Below are positions 44,953 through 53,699 of a stretch of 64,000 nucleotides of DNA, piece by piece. Source of the DNA: Mycobacterium sp. (lineage in GTDB: Bacteria; Actinomycetota; Actinomycetes; Mycobacteriales; Mycobacteriaceae); assembly GCA_016197405.1 (NCBI GenBank), contig JACPVR010000013.1, positions 124,001 to 188,000 on the forward strand, written 5' to 3'. The position numbers and the translations under genes were made by a program. Below the pieces are notes generated by a model that saw only the letters and a program-made list of their open reading frames with translations, searched no databases and was not told the origin of the DNA. Numbering within the stretch: position 1 is the stretch's first letter; each line of letters opens with the position of its first letter.

Positions 44953-45618
44953 ATGTTCACGTCAACACCGAAGGTCCTGTGCACGGTTGCGGCGCTCGGC
45001 GCGGGCGGATGCCTGGCAGTTTCCGGTCCCGCGGGTGCGGCTCCGCCTCTGCCACTGGCTCCGTCCGCAATCTGCTCGTTCACGCAGAGCACTTTGGTGG
45101 TCAATCGCAAGGACGGGCAGATGGTCACACCTGATACCCAAGCCGGCGGGACAGCCATCGGGCCGAGGGGAACACTGTTCAACAGCCAGCAGGGTCCCTT
45201 CTCCGAATTGGACAAGACTTTCGGCGGTGTCAGCGGGAGCATGAAGGACTACCACATCAGCTTTGTTTTCACGCCCCCTGGCAGGTCGGAACAATATGAG
45301 GGCGAAGTCACGGACACCGGCGCGGTGAGCGGCTGGATTCAGGGCGGTGGCTCCGGCAGCTGGACGTCACCTCCGGGTTCGGTGCGGTGCACCACCAGCA
45401 CCAATGGTGGGACCGCGACCGTGACGAGCGACGTGGATGTGTACTCCAAACCCAGCGGCAACGATGCCGACAAGAAACCCGGCTTCCTTGTAGCGGGTAC
45501 GCAGGTCAATCTCGTTGAGGGCGGGGGCTGCCCGCCGGATGGTTGGTGCCACATCACCGGGTCGAATGTGCCCGGCGGCGACGGCTATGCCTGGGGATCC
45601 TTCTTCACCACACCATAG
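44953..45618 (+). CDS. Secreted protein with C-terminal SH3-like domain
   Basis: This 221-residue exported protein has a signal peptide (STPKVLCTVAALGAGGCLAV), cleaved probably after GPAGAA. The middle is a beta-rich region (SELDKTFGGVSGSMKDYHIS). Residues about 150-221 look like a bacterial SH3 domain (DVDVYSKPSG, FLVAGTQVNLVEGGG, GWCHITG, GYAWGSFF). SH3b domains often bind cell-wall peptides. ATG 44953 is preferred over ATG 44938 because AAAGG lies just before it. It heads a series of three exported-protein genes. Confidence 0.78.
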   Translation: MFTSTPKVLCTVAALGAGGCLAVSGPAGAAPPLPLAPSAICSFTQSTLVVNRKDGQMVTPDTQAGGTAIGPRGTLFNSQQGPFSELDKTFGGVSGSMKDYHISFVFTPPGRSEQYEGEVTDTGAVSGWIQGGGSGSWTSPPGSVRCTTSTNGGTATVTSDVDVYSKPSGNDADKKPGFLVAGTQVNLVEGGGCPPDGWCHITGSNVPGGDGYAWGSFFTTP

Positions 45619-45682
45619 CGAACGACCGACGCCAAGCAGCGGTCATTCCCGGGTCAGCCGATCTGCACTGAAAGGAATTGTT

Positions 45683-46141
45683 ATGACCGGAAAAGAGATT
45701 CATCGCTTCAGATCGGTTGCCGAAGGTTGCGCCGTCGTGACGGCCAGCTGCGCGATGGCACTGACGCTCGCCGGACCGGCATCCGCAAAGCCTTACACGC
45801 AAGACAGCTATATCGAAGTGCCGCAATGCACCCCAGCGACGAGTCAGCTGTGTCCGCAGATTCCCACCGCAAGCGTCGGCCCCGTCATTTCTCCCGCCGT
45901 CTCGTTCACGGCGAACAGCAATCACTGTTCAGACATCATCGCCCACATCTTCATCGACGGGGTGGAGTTCGGCTCCGACCTACTCGAACCGGGCGAGACC
46001 ACTCCCGAATTCCCCTTGGAAGACCTGCAACCTCACACTGTCGGCGTGCAGGCCGAAGGAATTCCCGGCGGTTGCAACCGCGGCTGGTTGGATGCGTGGG
46101 GCGGGACGCTCCATTTCACAGGAACCTTGCCATTGTCGTGA
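45683..46141 (+). CDS. Secreted protein of unknown function
   Basis: This 152-residue protein has an N-terminal signal sequence (VAEGCAVVTASCAMALTLAG) and a likely cleavage after PASA. The mature domain of about 115 residues is beta-rich with four or more Cys (PQCTPATSQLC, HCSDIIAH, GGCNRGW) that could form disulfides. ATG 45683 has AAAGGAA upstream. It lies 64 bases after the SH3-like gene and 40 before a lipoprotein gene. No family is recognised. Confidence 0.72.
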   Translation: MTGKEIHRFRSVAEGCAVVTASCAMALTLAGPASAKPYTQDSYIEVPQCTPATSQLCPQIPTASVGPVISPAVSFTANSNHCSDIIAHIFIDGVEFGSDLLEPGETTPEFPLEDLQPHTVGVQAEGIPGGCNRGWLDAWGGTLHFTGTLPLS

Positions 46142-46181
46142 CATCTCGGGCCATAACCGATCTGACGGCAGGAGGTGATGC

Positions 46182-46709
46182 GTGAACCAGCGACACCTGG
46201 TGTGCGCCGCACTCGTCGGCACGTCGCTCGTCACGTTGACGGGCTGTGTGTCCGACGGTGCATCGAACGATGCACAGAGCAGCAGCACGTTGCCAGCGGT
46301 GGCCGATGACGCCGCCCCTGCCACCGTGATCGACGCGTGCGCAATGCTGTCACCGCAAGATGTTTCGACTCTGCTCGGCACCCCGGTGGAAGGCCGCTCC
46401 ACCAGTACCACCCCGGACATGGGCGCGTGCACGTGGGAGAACCCCTCCACCTATGAGTCGGTCTCGATGGAAATCAAGAACTCCGGCACGGCACCCGGGA
46501 ACCAGCTGCCACCGATCGATCCCAGCCTTTTCGATCCGACCAAGCCAGCCCCAGACGGCATGCGGTTTCTGAGCACCGGGTTCGTCGAGTTCGCAGCAGG
46601 TAATCGGGCCAATACCGTCCAGGTCGCGGTCCTGCGGTTGTCGATCGACGAATCCGACCGAAACGCGGTCGACCTCGCACGCAAGATTGCGCCGCAGGTC
46701 CCCGGGTAG
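46182..46709 (+). CDS. DUF3558-like lipoprotein
   Basis: This 175-residue lipoprotein has the lipobox LTGC (Cys22) after a hydrophobic segment. The mature part begins with a Ser/Ala-rich linker, then a domain starting IDACAMLSPQDVSTLLGTPV with ACTWENP. This pattern is shared by actinobacterial DUF3558 lipoproteins. GTG 46182 follows GGAGGTG. It is the third exported-protein gene in a row and converges on the Sap gene at 46764. The function is unknown. Confidence 0.78.
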   Translation: MNQRHLVCAALVGTSLVTLTGCVSDGASNDAQSSSTLPAVADDAAPATVIDACAMLSPQDVSTLLGTPVEGRSTSTTPDMGACTWENPSTYESVSMEIKNSGTAPGNQLPPIDPSLFDPTKPAPDGMRFLSTGFVEFAAGNRANTVQVAVLRLSIDESDRNAVDLARKIAPQVPG

Positions 46710-46763
46710 GTGGGAGATCCGCCGAAAACGACTGAGCCCCGTCGGATCCTGAGGGTTCGCCGC

Positions 46764-47528
46764 TCAGCGCGACGGCAGGTGCTCGAGCGCATTGTGGCCG
46801 ACGAACGCCGCGGCGACCAGCAGCAGCACGGCGATGATCCAGCGTCCGTGCACCTTCATCAGCCGCTCGTAGCCGTCCTTGATTCGCCCGGACGCGCCGG
46901 GGCTCACGAGCTCGATCACCGCCGGCGCCAGCGCGGGCACGACGGCGATCACGGCGAAGACCACGATGCCCAGGGTCCGTTCGGAGGGATCGCTGATCTC
47001 CAGCAGCTGATGGCCCGCGGCGATGGCGATCGGGAAAACCTTCGGGTGCAGTCCGCAGACCGCGAATCCGGCCGCCGCGGCCCGTGTGATGCGTTGGCGC
47101 ACCGGCAGATCGGCCTGCGGGTTCAGCTGGCGTCCCAACGCGGGAAAACGCTCGGTCACCCGGGTCCGCAGCCGGCTCGGCTGGTGGTCGGGCTCGGACA
47201 CGTCGGCGATCGGCTTGTGCCGCACCGCGGCGATCGCCCGGTAGCCGCCGATCACCAGTAGTGCGACGGCGATCACGACACGGATCAGAAAGGCCGGCCA
47301 CGAATTGTGGTGCGCGGCCGACCCGCCGGCGCCGCCGGTCAGGTGCGCGACCAGCATGCCGATGCCGGTGGCGAACGCGATGCCGGCGATGGCCCCGAAG
47401 GCGAACGCCAAGGACGCCTGTCTTGGCACCTTCTTGTCGCTGGCGACGATCAACCCCAGCACCAGCGTCTCGGGGCTGAACAGGATGGCCAGGGCGAGGG
47501 TGGCGATAACGGTGAGGTGGGTAGTCAT
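46764..47528 (-). CDS. Sap/GAP-family membrane transporter, second copy
   Basis: This 254-residue protein with six hydrophobic segments is related in plan to the protein at 33229-33897: it opens TVIATLALAILFSPETLVLG and later has FAVCGLHPKVFPIAIAAGHQ. The family (SfLAP/GAP) is associated with mycobacterial cell-envelope lipid transport. ATG 47528 is chosen; the longer frame has no better signal. It follows the MFS gene by 28 bases and may be the last gene of that operon. Confidence 0.82.
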   Translation of the reverse strand: MTTHLTVIATLALAILFSPETLVLGLIVASDKKVPRQASLAFAFGAIAGIAFATGIGMLVAHLTGGAGGSAAHHNSWPAFLIRVVIAVALLVIGGYRAIAAVRHKPIADVSEPDHQPSRLRTRVTERFPALGRQLNPQADLPVRQRITRAAAAGFAVCGLHPKVFPIAIAAGHQLLEISDPSERTLGIVVFAVIAVVPALAPAVIELVSPGASGRIKDGYERLMKVHGRWIIAVLLLVAAAFVGHNALEHLPSR

Positions 47529-47556
47529 CGCCGCGTCCGTTCCGCGGTGGGGGCGA

Positions 47557-48729
47557 TCATGTCGACGTGCACGGTGGCAGGGTACGCCCGGCCCGCACAC
47601 GGCGTCCGAAAAGCGGCACCGCGGCCACGGGTATCAGCCCAGCCACGGCGCACACCGGTAACCACCGCAGCCCCGGACCGTCGAGTACGACGCCGCCGAG
47701 CAGCGAGCCCGTGCTGATTCCGATCTGGAATGCCAGAACGTAGAGCGCCGATGCCGTCACGGCCGCGCCTGGTGCGCTACGCAGCGCGGCGGTCTGCATC
47801 GTCGGCGCCACGCATGCCATCGCCGCGCCCCACAGGAGCACACCGATGACGAACGCCGCAGTGTTCGGTGCCAGCGCGACGACGCCGAAACCGATCGCCA
47901 GGCCCGCCACCGTCAGCACCACCGCGGCAGTGGGACCACGGTCGATGAGCCTTCCGATGAACGCGACAGCGAGAAGGCCCGCGGCACCGAACGCGATCTG
48001 CAAGGCGCCCAGTGACCATGACCGAAAGCCGTACTGCTGAGCCATGACCGCGAGGAACGTGTAGGGAATGTAGGTGGAAGTCACCACCAAAGCCGTTATC
48101 CCACAGATCTTCATGACACCCGGCAGCCATTCGCGCGACGTCGGCATCACATCCGGCGCATCCTCGCCGTGCAGGGCCCTAGGCATGACCAACCACAACA
48201 GCGCGGCCAGCACCAGTGCCGCCGCACCCAACGCAGCGGCGGCGGGACGCCAGCCGATCCATGACGCCAGTCCGGTCATCAGTGGTGCACCGCCCACCAA
48301 TGCCGCGGAGCCGCCGACGAAGACCTGCGCAGTGGCCCGCCCCTGGCGGGCCGGCGGAACCAGCGATACCGCCACGATCGGCACCGTCGACCACAGCAGT
48401 CCGTGCGGGAGCGCGGCGATCGCCCTGGCCGCCAATGCCGTGGGCAGATTCGGCGCGACCGCAAGCCCTACCTGCGATATCGCGAGCACCACCAGCGAGC
48501 CGACCAGCACGACGCGGCGATCGACATAACGCGTCACCGCCACCGTGGGCAGGATCGCCACCCCCGCAATCACGGCATACACGGTGAGTAGTCGACCGGC
48601 ACCGGACTCGGTGGTGTGTAGATCCGATGCCAAGACCGGTAGCACGCCGACCGGGAACATCTCGGCGGTGAGGTAGGTGAACAGCGCCGCCGCCAACGCA
48701 ACCATCCGCCATGCGACGGAGGTCATCAC
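47557..48729 (-). CDS. MFS exporter, drug or arabinose efflux type
   Basis: This 12-segment major facilitator of 390 residues has motif A-like RYVDRRVVLVGSL between TM2 and TM3, and the first-segment pattern TAEMFPVGVLPVLASDL shared by the AraJ/sugar-efflux and small-drug exporters. It is translationally coupled (ATGA) to the upstream hydrolase, and the pair is transcribed away from a MerR gene with a MerR-type promoter between. This layout suggests inducible detoxification. The substrate is unknown. Confidence 0.9.
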   Translation of the reverse strand: MMTSVAWRMVALAAALFTYLTAEMFPVGVLPVLASDLHTTESGAGRLLTVYAVIAGVAILPTVAVTRYVDRRVVLVGSLVVLAISQVGLAVAPNLPTALAARAIAALPHGLLWSTVPIVAVSLVPPARQGRATAQVFVGGSAALVGGAPLMTGLASWIGWRPAAAALGAAALVLAALLWLVMPRALHGEDAPDVMPTSREWLPGVMKICGITALVVTSTYIPYTFLAVMAQQYGFRSWSLGALQIAFGAAGLLAVAFIGRLIDRGPTAAVVLTVAGLAIGFGVVALAPNTAAFVIGVLLWGAAMACVAPTMQTAALRSAPGAAVTASALYVLAFQIGISTGSLLGGVVLDGPGLRWLPVCAVAGLIPVAAVPLFGRRVRAGRTLPPCTST

Positions 48730-49517
48730 AGTTGGTGATCGCGCAGGAACTCACCGATGTCGTCGATCCAGGTCGTTGCCTCGGCAGGCGTGAAGATGTG
48801 CCCGGCTTCGGCATACTCGATCGGTTTCGCACCCGGTATGGCCGCAGCCAACCGACGTGTCGTCTGCGGGAGCACGATTCGGTCCTGGCAGCCGACGAAA
48901 ACCACTGTGGGTACGCCGATCTGGCGGCATGCGGCTACGGTGTCGACCGATGCCGCCAACCGCGCCTGGTCCGCACCGCCGGCCGGATAGTTCTCCAGCG
49001 TCGCCGCGACGGCAGCCTCCGTCGCTTCCCGGTCGAGCTCGCCGAGCACCCCCGGCGCCGACAGACTCACCAGGTAGCCGGCCAGCGCCGCGTGATCAGC
49101 GCTGCCCGCCAACGCAGTCCACGTGTCGACGACCAGTCGCAGCTGTTGGTCTGGCTGGGCAAATCCCACGGTGAGCAGCAGGCCCGTCACCCGGTCGGGG
49201 TGCCGGGCTGCCGCCGTCACCGCAACGGCCGTCCCCAGTGACAATCCGAGGATCGGGAACTGCTCGAATCCGGCGTCCACGGCGGCGCGCACCAACGAAT
49301 CGGCGAGGATCGACAGCTGCAGTGCCCCTGGGTCTTCGGGCGTGGCACCGGAACCGGGATAGTTCAGTCCGACCAGCGTGCGCGTGGGCGACAAGGCTTC
49401 GATGACCTGGCCGAAGTTTGCGGCGACGCTGCCGCCCGCGCCGTGGGCGAGCACCAACGGCGCGCCGGATCCGGTGACGACGATGTCGGGGTCGGCAACG
49501 AGGTGAGAATGCGTCAT
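48726..49517 (-). CDS. Alpha/beta hydrolase
   Basis: The 263-residue hydrolase has an oxyanion motif VLAHGAGGS, nucleophile elbow LGLSLGTA with the catalytic Ser, and C-terminal GCQDRIVLP and EAGHIFTP supplying Asp and His. It may hydrolyse the compound sensed by the adjacent MerR protein. ATG 49517 is chosen because the MerR-type promoter predicts transcription starting at about that base. The upstream in-frame ATG 49541 would lie within the promoter. Confidence 0.85.
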   Translation of the reverse strand: MTHSHLVADPDIVVTGSGAPLVLAHGAGGSVAANFGQVIEALSPTRTLVGLNYPGSGATPEDPGALQLSILADSLVRAAVDAGFEQFPILGLSLGTAVAVTAAARHPDRVTGLLLTVGFAQPDQQLRLVVDTWTALAGSADHAALAGYLVSLSAPGVLGELDREATEAAVAATLENYPAGGADQARLAASVDTVAACRQIGVPTVVFVGCQDRIVLPQTTRRLAAAIPGAKPIEYAEAGHIFTPAEATTWIDDIGEFLRDHQL

Positions 49518-49524
49518 AGAGTGG

Positions 49525-49557
49525 ACGCTAAACCTTGACATCGACGTCAGGGTCAAG
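49525..49557 (-). promoter_or_regulatory. MerR-type promoter of the hydrolase-MFS operon
   Basis: On the minus strand a -35 TTGACC (49551-49556) and -10 TAGCGT (49525-49530) are separated by 20 bp, the stretched spacing typical of MerR-activated promoters. The inverted repeat CTTGAC (49534-49539) and GTCAAG (49552-49557) lies in and around the spacer. Transcription would start at about 49517-49518, giving a leaderless mRNA. The regulator gene is adjacent and divergent. Confidence 0.75.
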
Positions 49558-49588
49558 CGCGTGAGACGACGATCACAGGCAGGAACGA

Positions 49589-49951
49589 ATGCGAATCGGT
49601 GAGCTCGCACAACGCTGCGACGTATCCCCCAGGTCGCTGCGGTACTACGAGGAACAGCAGCTACTGCATTCCGACCGCCACTCGAACGGATACCGCGACT
49701 ATCCCGAATCGGCGGTCGCAACGGTCAAACAGATCCGGGCTCTGCTCGATGCGGGGTTCAGTGCAGACACCATCCGAAAAGTGTTGCCGTGCATCAACGG
49801 TGACGATGTGGACATGTGCCCGCAGGTGGCCGCGGTGATCCGCGAGACGTTGAGCGGTATCGAAGGTCAACTGCGTGATCTCGACGCCAAACGCAACAAG
49901 GTTACCGCTCTGCTGTCGGGCCAGGGCCTATCGTCGACGCCGAGCCGTTGA
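49589..49951 (+). CDS. MerR-family regulator
   Basis: The 120-residue regulator has the MerR helix-turn-helix and wing MRIGELAQRCDVSPRSLRYY and GYRDYPESAVATV. A dimerisation coiled coil follows (RETLSGIEGQLRDLDAKRNK). Two Cys (LPCINGD, DMCPQ) sit near the effector region, as in metal or small-molecule sensing members. It is divergent from the hydrolase-MFS operon and is its probable activator. The 3' end overlaps the converging TetR gene by 24 bases. Confidence 0.9.
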   Translation: MRIGELAQRCDVSPRSLRYYEEQQLLHSDRHSNGYRDYPESAVATVKQIRALLDAGFSADTIRKVLPCINGDDVDMCPQVAAVIRETLSGIEGQLRDLDAKRNKVTALLSGQGLSSTPSR

Positions 49952-50554
49952 TATCGGCTCGCCGCGGTGATCGTCGACGAATCGCTGTGCGCGTCTGCGC
50001 AGTTGCGCCTTGGTCGGAACCTCGGCACCGCTGAGCACCTGGTAGACAACCGGTCCCACGAGTTCTGCGACGAGTTCCTCGGCCGATATCGCGGGCACCG
50101 GCGTGCCGGTGTCGACGACATGCGCAATCACCGGCGCAGCGCTGGCCGCGAGAACGTCATTGCCACGGAGTAATTCGGCAACCCCGGCGTCCTGTTGGGC
50201 TTCGCCGAGCAGTGCCCGATACGAGGCACCGGCGACCGACTCGGTGAGAAAGTCCACCACCGCGACGAGGTAGTTCGCGGTGTCAGCGACCGGGTCGGCC
50301 GTGAGTACCACGGCCAACTCGGACGCTGCATCGTGCACACAGGCCTCAAGCAGGATCTCGGCCTTGTTGGACCACCAGCGGTAGACGGTCTGGCGGCCCA
50401 CGCCGGCCCGCTCGGCGATGCCCTTCATCGTGAGCGCGGCGTAGCCCTGCTCGACGAGCATGTCGTCGATCGCGTTGAGGATCGCGCGGCGGGCAGTCTC
50501 ACTGCGCGGTCGACCGAGCGCGGGTTCAGTCACCCGGTTCGACGCGTCTGCCAT
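49928..50554 (-). CDS. TetR-family regulator of the adjacent MFS gene
   Basis: The 208-residue repressor has its helix-turn-helix at residues about 38-60 (LTMKGIAERAGVGRQTVYRW). The C-terminal domain resembles the TetR_C_16/AcrR class (LVAVVDFLTESVAGASYRAL). It lies 12 bases downstream of the MFS gene on the same strand, so it is co-transcribed with the exporter and probably autoregulates the operon through the palindromes at 51816-51875. Confidence 0.9.
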   Translation of the reverse strand: MADASNRVTEPALGRPRSETARRAILNAIDDMLVEQGYAALTMKGIAERAGVGRQTVYRWWSNKAEILLEACVHDAASELAVVLTADPVADTANYLVAVVDFLTESVAGASYRALLGEAQQDAGVAELLRGNDVLAASAAPVIAHVVDTGTPVPAISAEELVAELVGPVVYQVLSGAEVPTKAQLRRRAQRFVDDHRGEPISTARRRR

Positions 50555-50566
50555 GCCCTGATCCTC

Positions 50567-51796
50567 TCAGGCCGGCGACGTCCCGGCGGCGCGACGACCC
50601 CTACCCGTGACCAGCTCGCCGAGACCCACGGCGGCCGCCAAGACGGCGACCAGGCCCGCGAACACCACACCGGCGGTGATGAGGTTCGTGGCACGGGCAA
50701 GTGCGCCGACGCCGATCGCCGGCACCGCGAGCATCGCGTAGAGGCCGGCGAAGAACGCCGACGACACCGCCCCACGCTGCTCGACGGCAACCTGTTCGAC
50801 CGTCATCGCCAGACCGGCCAGCAGGCACATGCCGCCGCTGACACCGACGATGACCGCCGCCGCCAACAGCGCAGCCAGCGACGGAGCGGTCAAGGCCACC
50901 GCGATCAACACCGCCGCGACCACCATGCCGGCGCATCCGGCGACCTGTGCGCGGGTCGGTGCCAGCCGGCGCGCGAGCAGCTGGCCCGCCGCCATACCCG
51001 AGAACGCCAGGAAGACCACGCCGCCGGCGGCGGTATGACTGCGAACGTGCAGATGGCCTGCGAGCAGTAGCCCACTGACGGCGGTCAGCACACCGGTGAC
51101 CGCGAATCCTGCGCCTGCTGCCAGCACGGCCCGCACGAACGCCGCGCGAATCACCGTCGGCACTTGCGGACGCTGCAACCACCCGGAAGCGTTCGCCGTG
51201 CGGGGAGTCGACGGGGCACCCATCGCCAAGGCGAGCACTGCGCACACGGTCAACGCCAGGTGGACCAGGTAGGGAACCGTCAGTGCACCGGTCGTCAGGT
51301 CGGCGAGAACGCCGGACAGCAGGGTCCCGAGCGCAAGACCTCCGGTGTTGACGGCAACCGCAACGGTTCCTGCCAGGGACTTTCGCTGTACGCCGAACAG
51401 ATCGATGACGGCCGCCGTGCCGGCTCCGCTCATCAGGCCTGCCGCAATCCCCGATATCACGCGGGCGGTGACCAGTAGTGGCAACGAGGGCGGCAACAGG
51501 AACAGGACCGCACTCACCGCCGCCAGCACCACCGCGGCCAGGAGGACCGGCTTTCGTCCGATGTGATCGGACAGCCGGCCGAACAGCAGCAGGGTGGCGA
51601 CAACACCGATTGCATAGACCGCGAAAAGCACCGTCACCGTCAGCGTGGTGAACCCCAGCTCGGTGGCGTAGATCGGATACAGCGGCGTCGGCAGCGTCGT
51701 GCCCATCATCGTCACCGCGAATGCAAAACCGCTGGCGCAGATCGCCGTTCGTGACCCTGGGCGCGACTGCACCGGGGGTCGAAGGGTATTCGTCAC
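50567..51796 (-). CDS. MFS transporter
   Basis: The 409-residue major facilitator has 12 hydrophobic segments, with motif A GRLSDHIGRKPVLLA between TM2 and TM3 and ARVISGIAAGLMSGAGTAA in TM4 and TM5. GTG 51796 has GAAAGGA upstream; 31 upstream codons run through the operator and are rejected. The downstream TetR gene and the perfect palindromes upstream point to induction by the exported drug or metabolite, which is not identified. Confidence 0.9.
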   Translation of the reverse strand: MTNTLRPPVQSRPGSRTAICASGFAFAVTMMGTTLPTPLYPIYATELGFTTLTVTVLFAVYAIGVVATLLLFGRLSDHIGRKPVLLAAVVLAAVSAVLFLLPPSLPLLVTARVISGIAAGLMSGAGTAAVIDLFGVQRKSLAGTVAVAVNTGGLALGTLLSGVLADLTTGALTVPYLVHLALTVCAVLALAMGAPSTPRTANASGWLQRPQVPTVIRAAFVRAVLAAGAGFAVTGVLTAVSGLLLAGHLHVRSHTAAGGVVFLAFSGMAAGQLLARRLAPTRAQVAGCAGMVVAAVLIAVALTAPSLAALLAAAVIVGVSGGMCLLAGLAMTVEQVAVEQRGAVSSAFFAGLYAMLAVPAIGVGALARATNLITAGVVFAGLVAVLAAAVGLGELVTGRGRRAAGTSPA

Positions 51797-51815
51797 GATA
51801 TTCCTTTCAGCGCAA

Positions 51816-51875
51816 ATTACTAACGAGACATCCTGCCTCGTTAGTAATCTAACACTATCGAGGCACCATGTCTCG
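51816..51875 (-). promoter_or_regulatory. TetR operator pair upstream of the MFS-TetR operon
   Basis: Site 1 (51816-51848) is a perfect 12-bp inverted repeat, ATTACTAACGAG and CTCGTTAGTAAT, with a 9-bp spacer. Site 2 (51859-51875) keeps the core as CGAG-N9-CTCG, with the same spacing and partly the same spacer (C/A)(A/C)CAT-like word. The likely -10 TAGATT lies between them on the minus strand, so binding would block transcription. Confidence 0.8.
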
Positions 51876-51966
51876 TTTGTTCTGCGCAAGCTGCGGTACG
51901 ACCGCCTCGGCGAAGCCTTCGGGCGACTTCAGGCTGACCGCGGGATCGGATACTTGATCGACGGTT

Positions 51967-52743
51967 TCAGCCGATAGGGCGCGCGGTCACCGGCGACTGG
52001 GTCCGCACGTGCAGCCGGGTGCGGTCGGCACGGAACAGGTCGACGGAGTACTCGAAGGCGCGGCCGTGCTGGTCGAAACCCCGACGTTCCAGTTTCAGGA
52101 CCGGCGTCCCGGCGGGCCGCCCGAGCAGCTCCCCCTCCGCACTGGAAACGCTGGCCACCTCGATGGATTCGTCGGCGACACAGATCTGCACCCCGAACTG
52201 CGCGCGCAATGTGCGGTAGACCGAGGTCATCCCGGTGCGCAGCAGGCCGGCCAGTTCGGGCCGCAGGTACATCTGCTCCAGCGACAGCGTCTCCCCGTCG
52301 GCATGCCGCAACCGCAGCAGCGACACCACCGGCTCGCCCTCCCTGACGCCCAGTGCCGACCCGACAGCCGCCTGCGCCGGTGACAATCCGGCCCGGATGA
52401 CCGTGGTGCCATCCCGAAAGCCCTGATCGTGCAGGATCTCCGGGATTCCCTTCACGGTGTTCAGGCTGCGCACGATGCTGTGCGACTGGCAGAATGGTCG
52501 AGCCGCCTGCGGTGAGGCGTCGCGTTTGGTCACATCGGTCAGGTAGGCACCACCCGCGCGGCCCTTGACCCGACGGATCCGGTGCTCGCGTTCGAGCAGA
52601 TCGAGTGCCCGGCGCACCGTGGTCCGCGACATTCCCAGGCGTTCGGCAAGCGCACGCTCGGTCGGCAACCGGTACTCGCCGCGCTCGGCGAGCTCGTCCG
52701 CCAGCCGGCGCAAAGCCTCATGCGCTTGCTCGTGCACGAGCAT
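51967..52743 (-). CDS. GntR regulator, HutC subfamily
   Basis: The 258-residue regulator has an N-terminal winged helix (YRLPTERALAERLGMSRTTV, then RRALDLLEREHRIRRVKG) and a C-terminal UTRA ligand domain (residues about 95-250, including SLEQMYLRPELAGLL and VLKLERRGFDQ). UTRA domains bind small metabolites such as amino acids, sugars or their phosphates. It is divergent from the phosphatase-transporter-amidase-kinase operon and is its probable repressor, with a palindrome at 52871-52892 as likely operator. Confidence 0.9.
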   Translation of the reverse strand: MLVHEQAHEALRRLADELAERGEYRLPTERALAERLGMSRTTVRRALDLLEREHRIRRVKGRAGGAYLTDVTKRDASPQAARPFCQSHSIVRSLNTVKGIPEILHDQGFRDGTTVIRAGLSPAQAAVGSALGVREGEPVVSLLRLRHADGETLSLEQMYLRPELAGLLRTGMTSVYRTLRAQFGVQICVADESIEVASVSSAEGELLGRPAGTPVLKLERRGFDQHGRAFEYSVDLFRADRTRLHVRTQSPVTARPIG

Positions 52744-52870
52744 GACGTGCCCCTTCCTGCGATACCCGCGCGGCGACCGTCATGCCACGCTAGCCCGACC
52801 ACGTTTTGCCCGCGTGTTCGCGGTGTAAAGATCGGCGTCGGACGTGTTACGCAACATTTACATGCGGCCC

Positions 52871-52892
52871 GATGAACCAGAAATGGTTCATC
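52871..52892 (+). promoter_or_regulatory. Palindrome upstream of the phosphatase-led operon
   Basis: GATGAACC-AGAAAT-GGTTCATC is a perfect 8-bp inverted repeat, 15 bases before the GTG of the phosphatase gene. Its centre, CCAGAAATGGT (52877-52887), recurs exactly at 62408-62418. It is a likely operator for one of the two GntR proteins in the cluster. Confidence 0.65.
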
Positions 52893-52907
52893 CCAAGGGT
52901 GTTAGTT

Positions 52908-53699
52908 GTGAGCGACAACCGTGCTGATCGTGTCCGGCTCGCCCTCGAGCTGGCCGAGGTCGCGGGCGAGATCTCTCGCCGGTACTTCGCCACGCCGGAC
53001 CTGTCGGTCCACGCCAAGACCGACGGATCGCCGATCACCCGGGCCGATCGGGAGATCGAGTTGGCGATGCGCGAGGCGGTGGCCGGCGCGTTTCCCGCGG
53101 ACAGTTTCACCGGCGAGGAGTACCCCGACACCCAGGGCACCTCGGCGTATCGGTGGATCGTCGACCCGATCGACGGAACCAAATCCTTCATCCGCGGCGT
53201 ACCGCTGTATGCCAATCTCATCGCCGTCCAGGAGCATGACGAGATCGTCTTCGGGCTGATCAACCTGCCCAGCGCCGACACCCTGGTGCACGCCGAGCGC
53301 GGCGGCGGGTGCTGGCGAAACGGCATGCCGGCCAGGGTTTCGCGTCACGACGCCCTCGACGGCGCGTACGTGATGGCCACCTGGCTGGAGGACTGGGATC
53401 CCGAGATCGTCGACGGCCTGCACGCCCAGGGCGCTGTGCTGCGCACCTGGGGCGACGCGTTCGGATACGCGATGGTGGCCTGCGGACACGCCGACGCTGT
53501 GGTGGACTACCGTGCGCAACCCTACGACCTGGCACCGATGCCGGTCATCATCGAGGAAGCCGGCGGCCGCTTCACCAGTCTCGACAGTCGACGGGTATTC
53601 GACGCCGGCAACGGAATCGCCAGCAACGGTCTGCTGCACGACACGCTGTTGTCCCATGTGGGCTCCGAAACCCCCGAGCGACAAGGAATTCCATTGTGA
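52908..53699 (+). CDS. Inositol-monophosphatase-family phosphatase, HisN-like
   Basis: This Mg-dependent phosphomonoesterase of 263 residues has metal-site motifs GEEYPDTQG, WIVDPIDGTKSFIRG and the late PYDLAPMPVIIEEAGGR. The sequence IRGVPLYANLIAV resembles histidinol-phosphatase (HisN) members more than inositol-specific ones, but sitting outside a his locus it may act on another phosphate. GTG 52908 has AAGGG nine bases upstream. It leads a seven-gene coupled operon that also encodes two kinases. Confidence 0.88.
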   Translation: MSDNRADRVRLALELAEVAGEISRRYFATPDLSVHAKTDGSPITRADREIELAMREAVAGAFPADSFTGEEYPDTQGTSAYRWIVDPIDGTKSFIRGVPLYANLIAVQEHDEIVFGLINLPSADTLVHAERGGGCWRNGMPARVSRHDALDGAYVMATWLEDWDPEIVDGLHAQGAVLRTWGDAFGYAMVACGHADAVVDYRAQPYDLAPMPVIIEEAGGRFTSLDSRRVFDAGNGIASNGLLHDTLLSHVGSETPERQGIPL

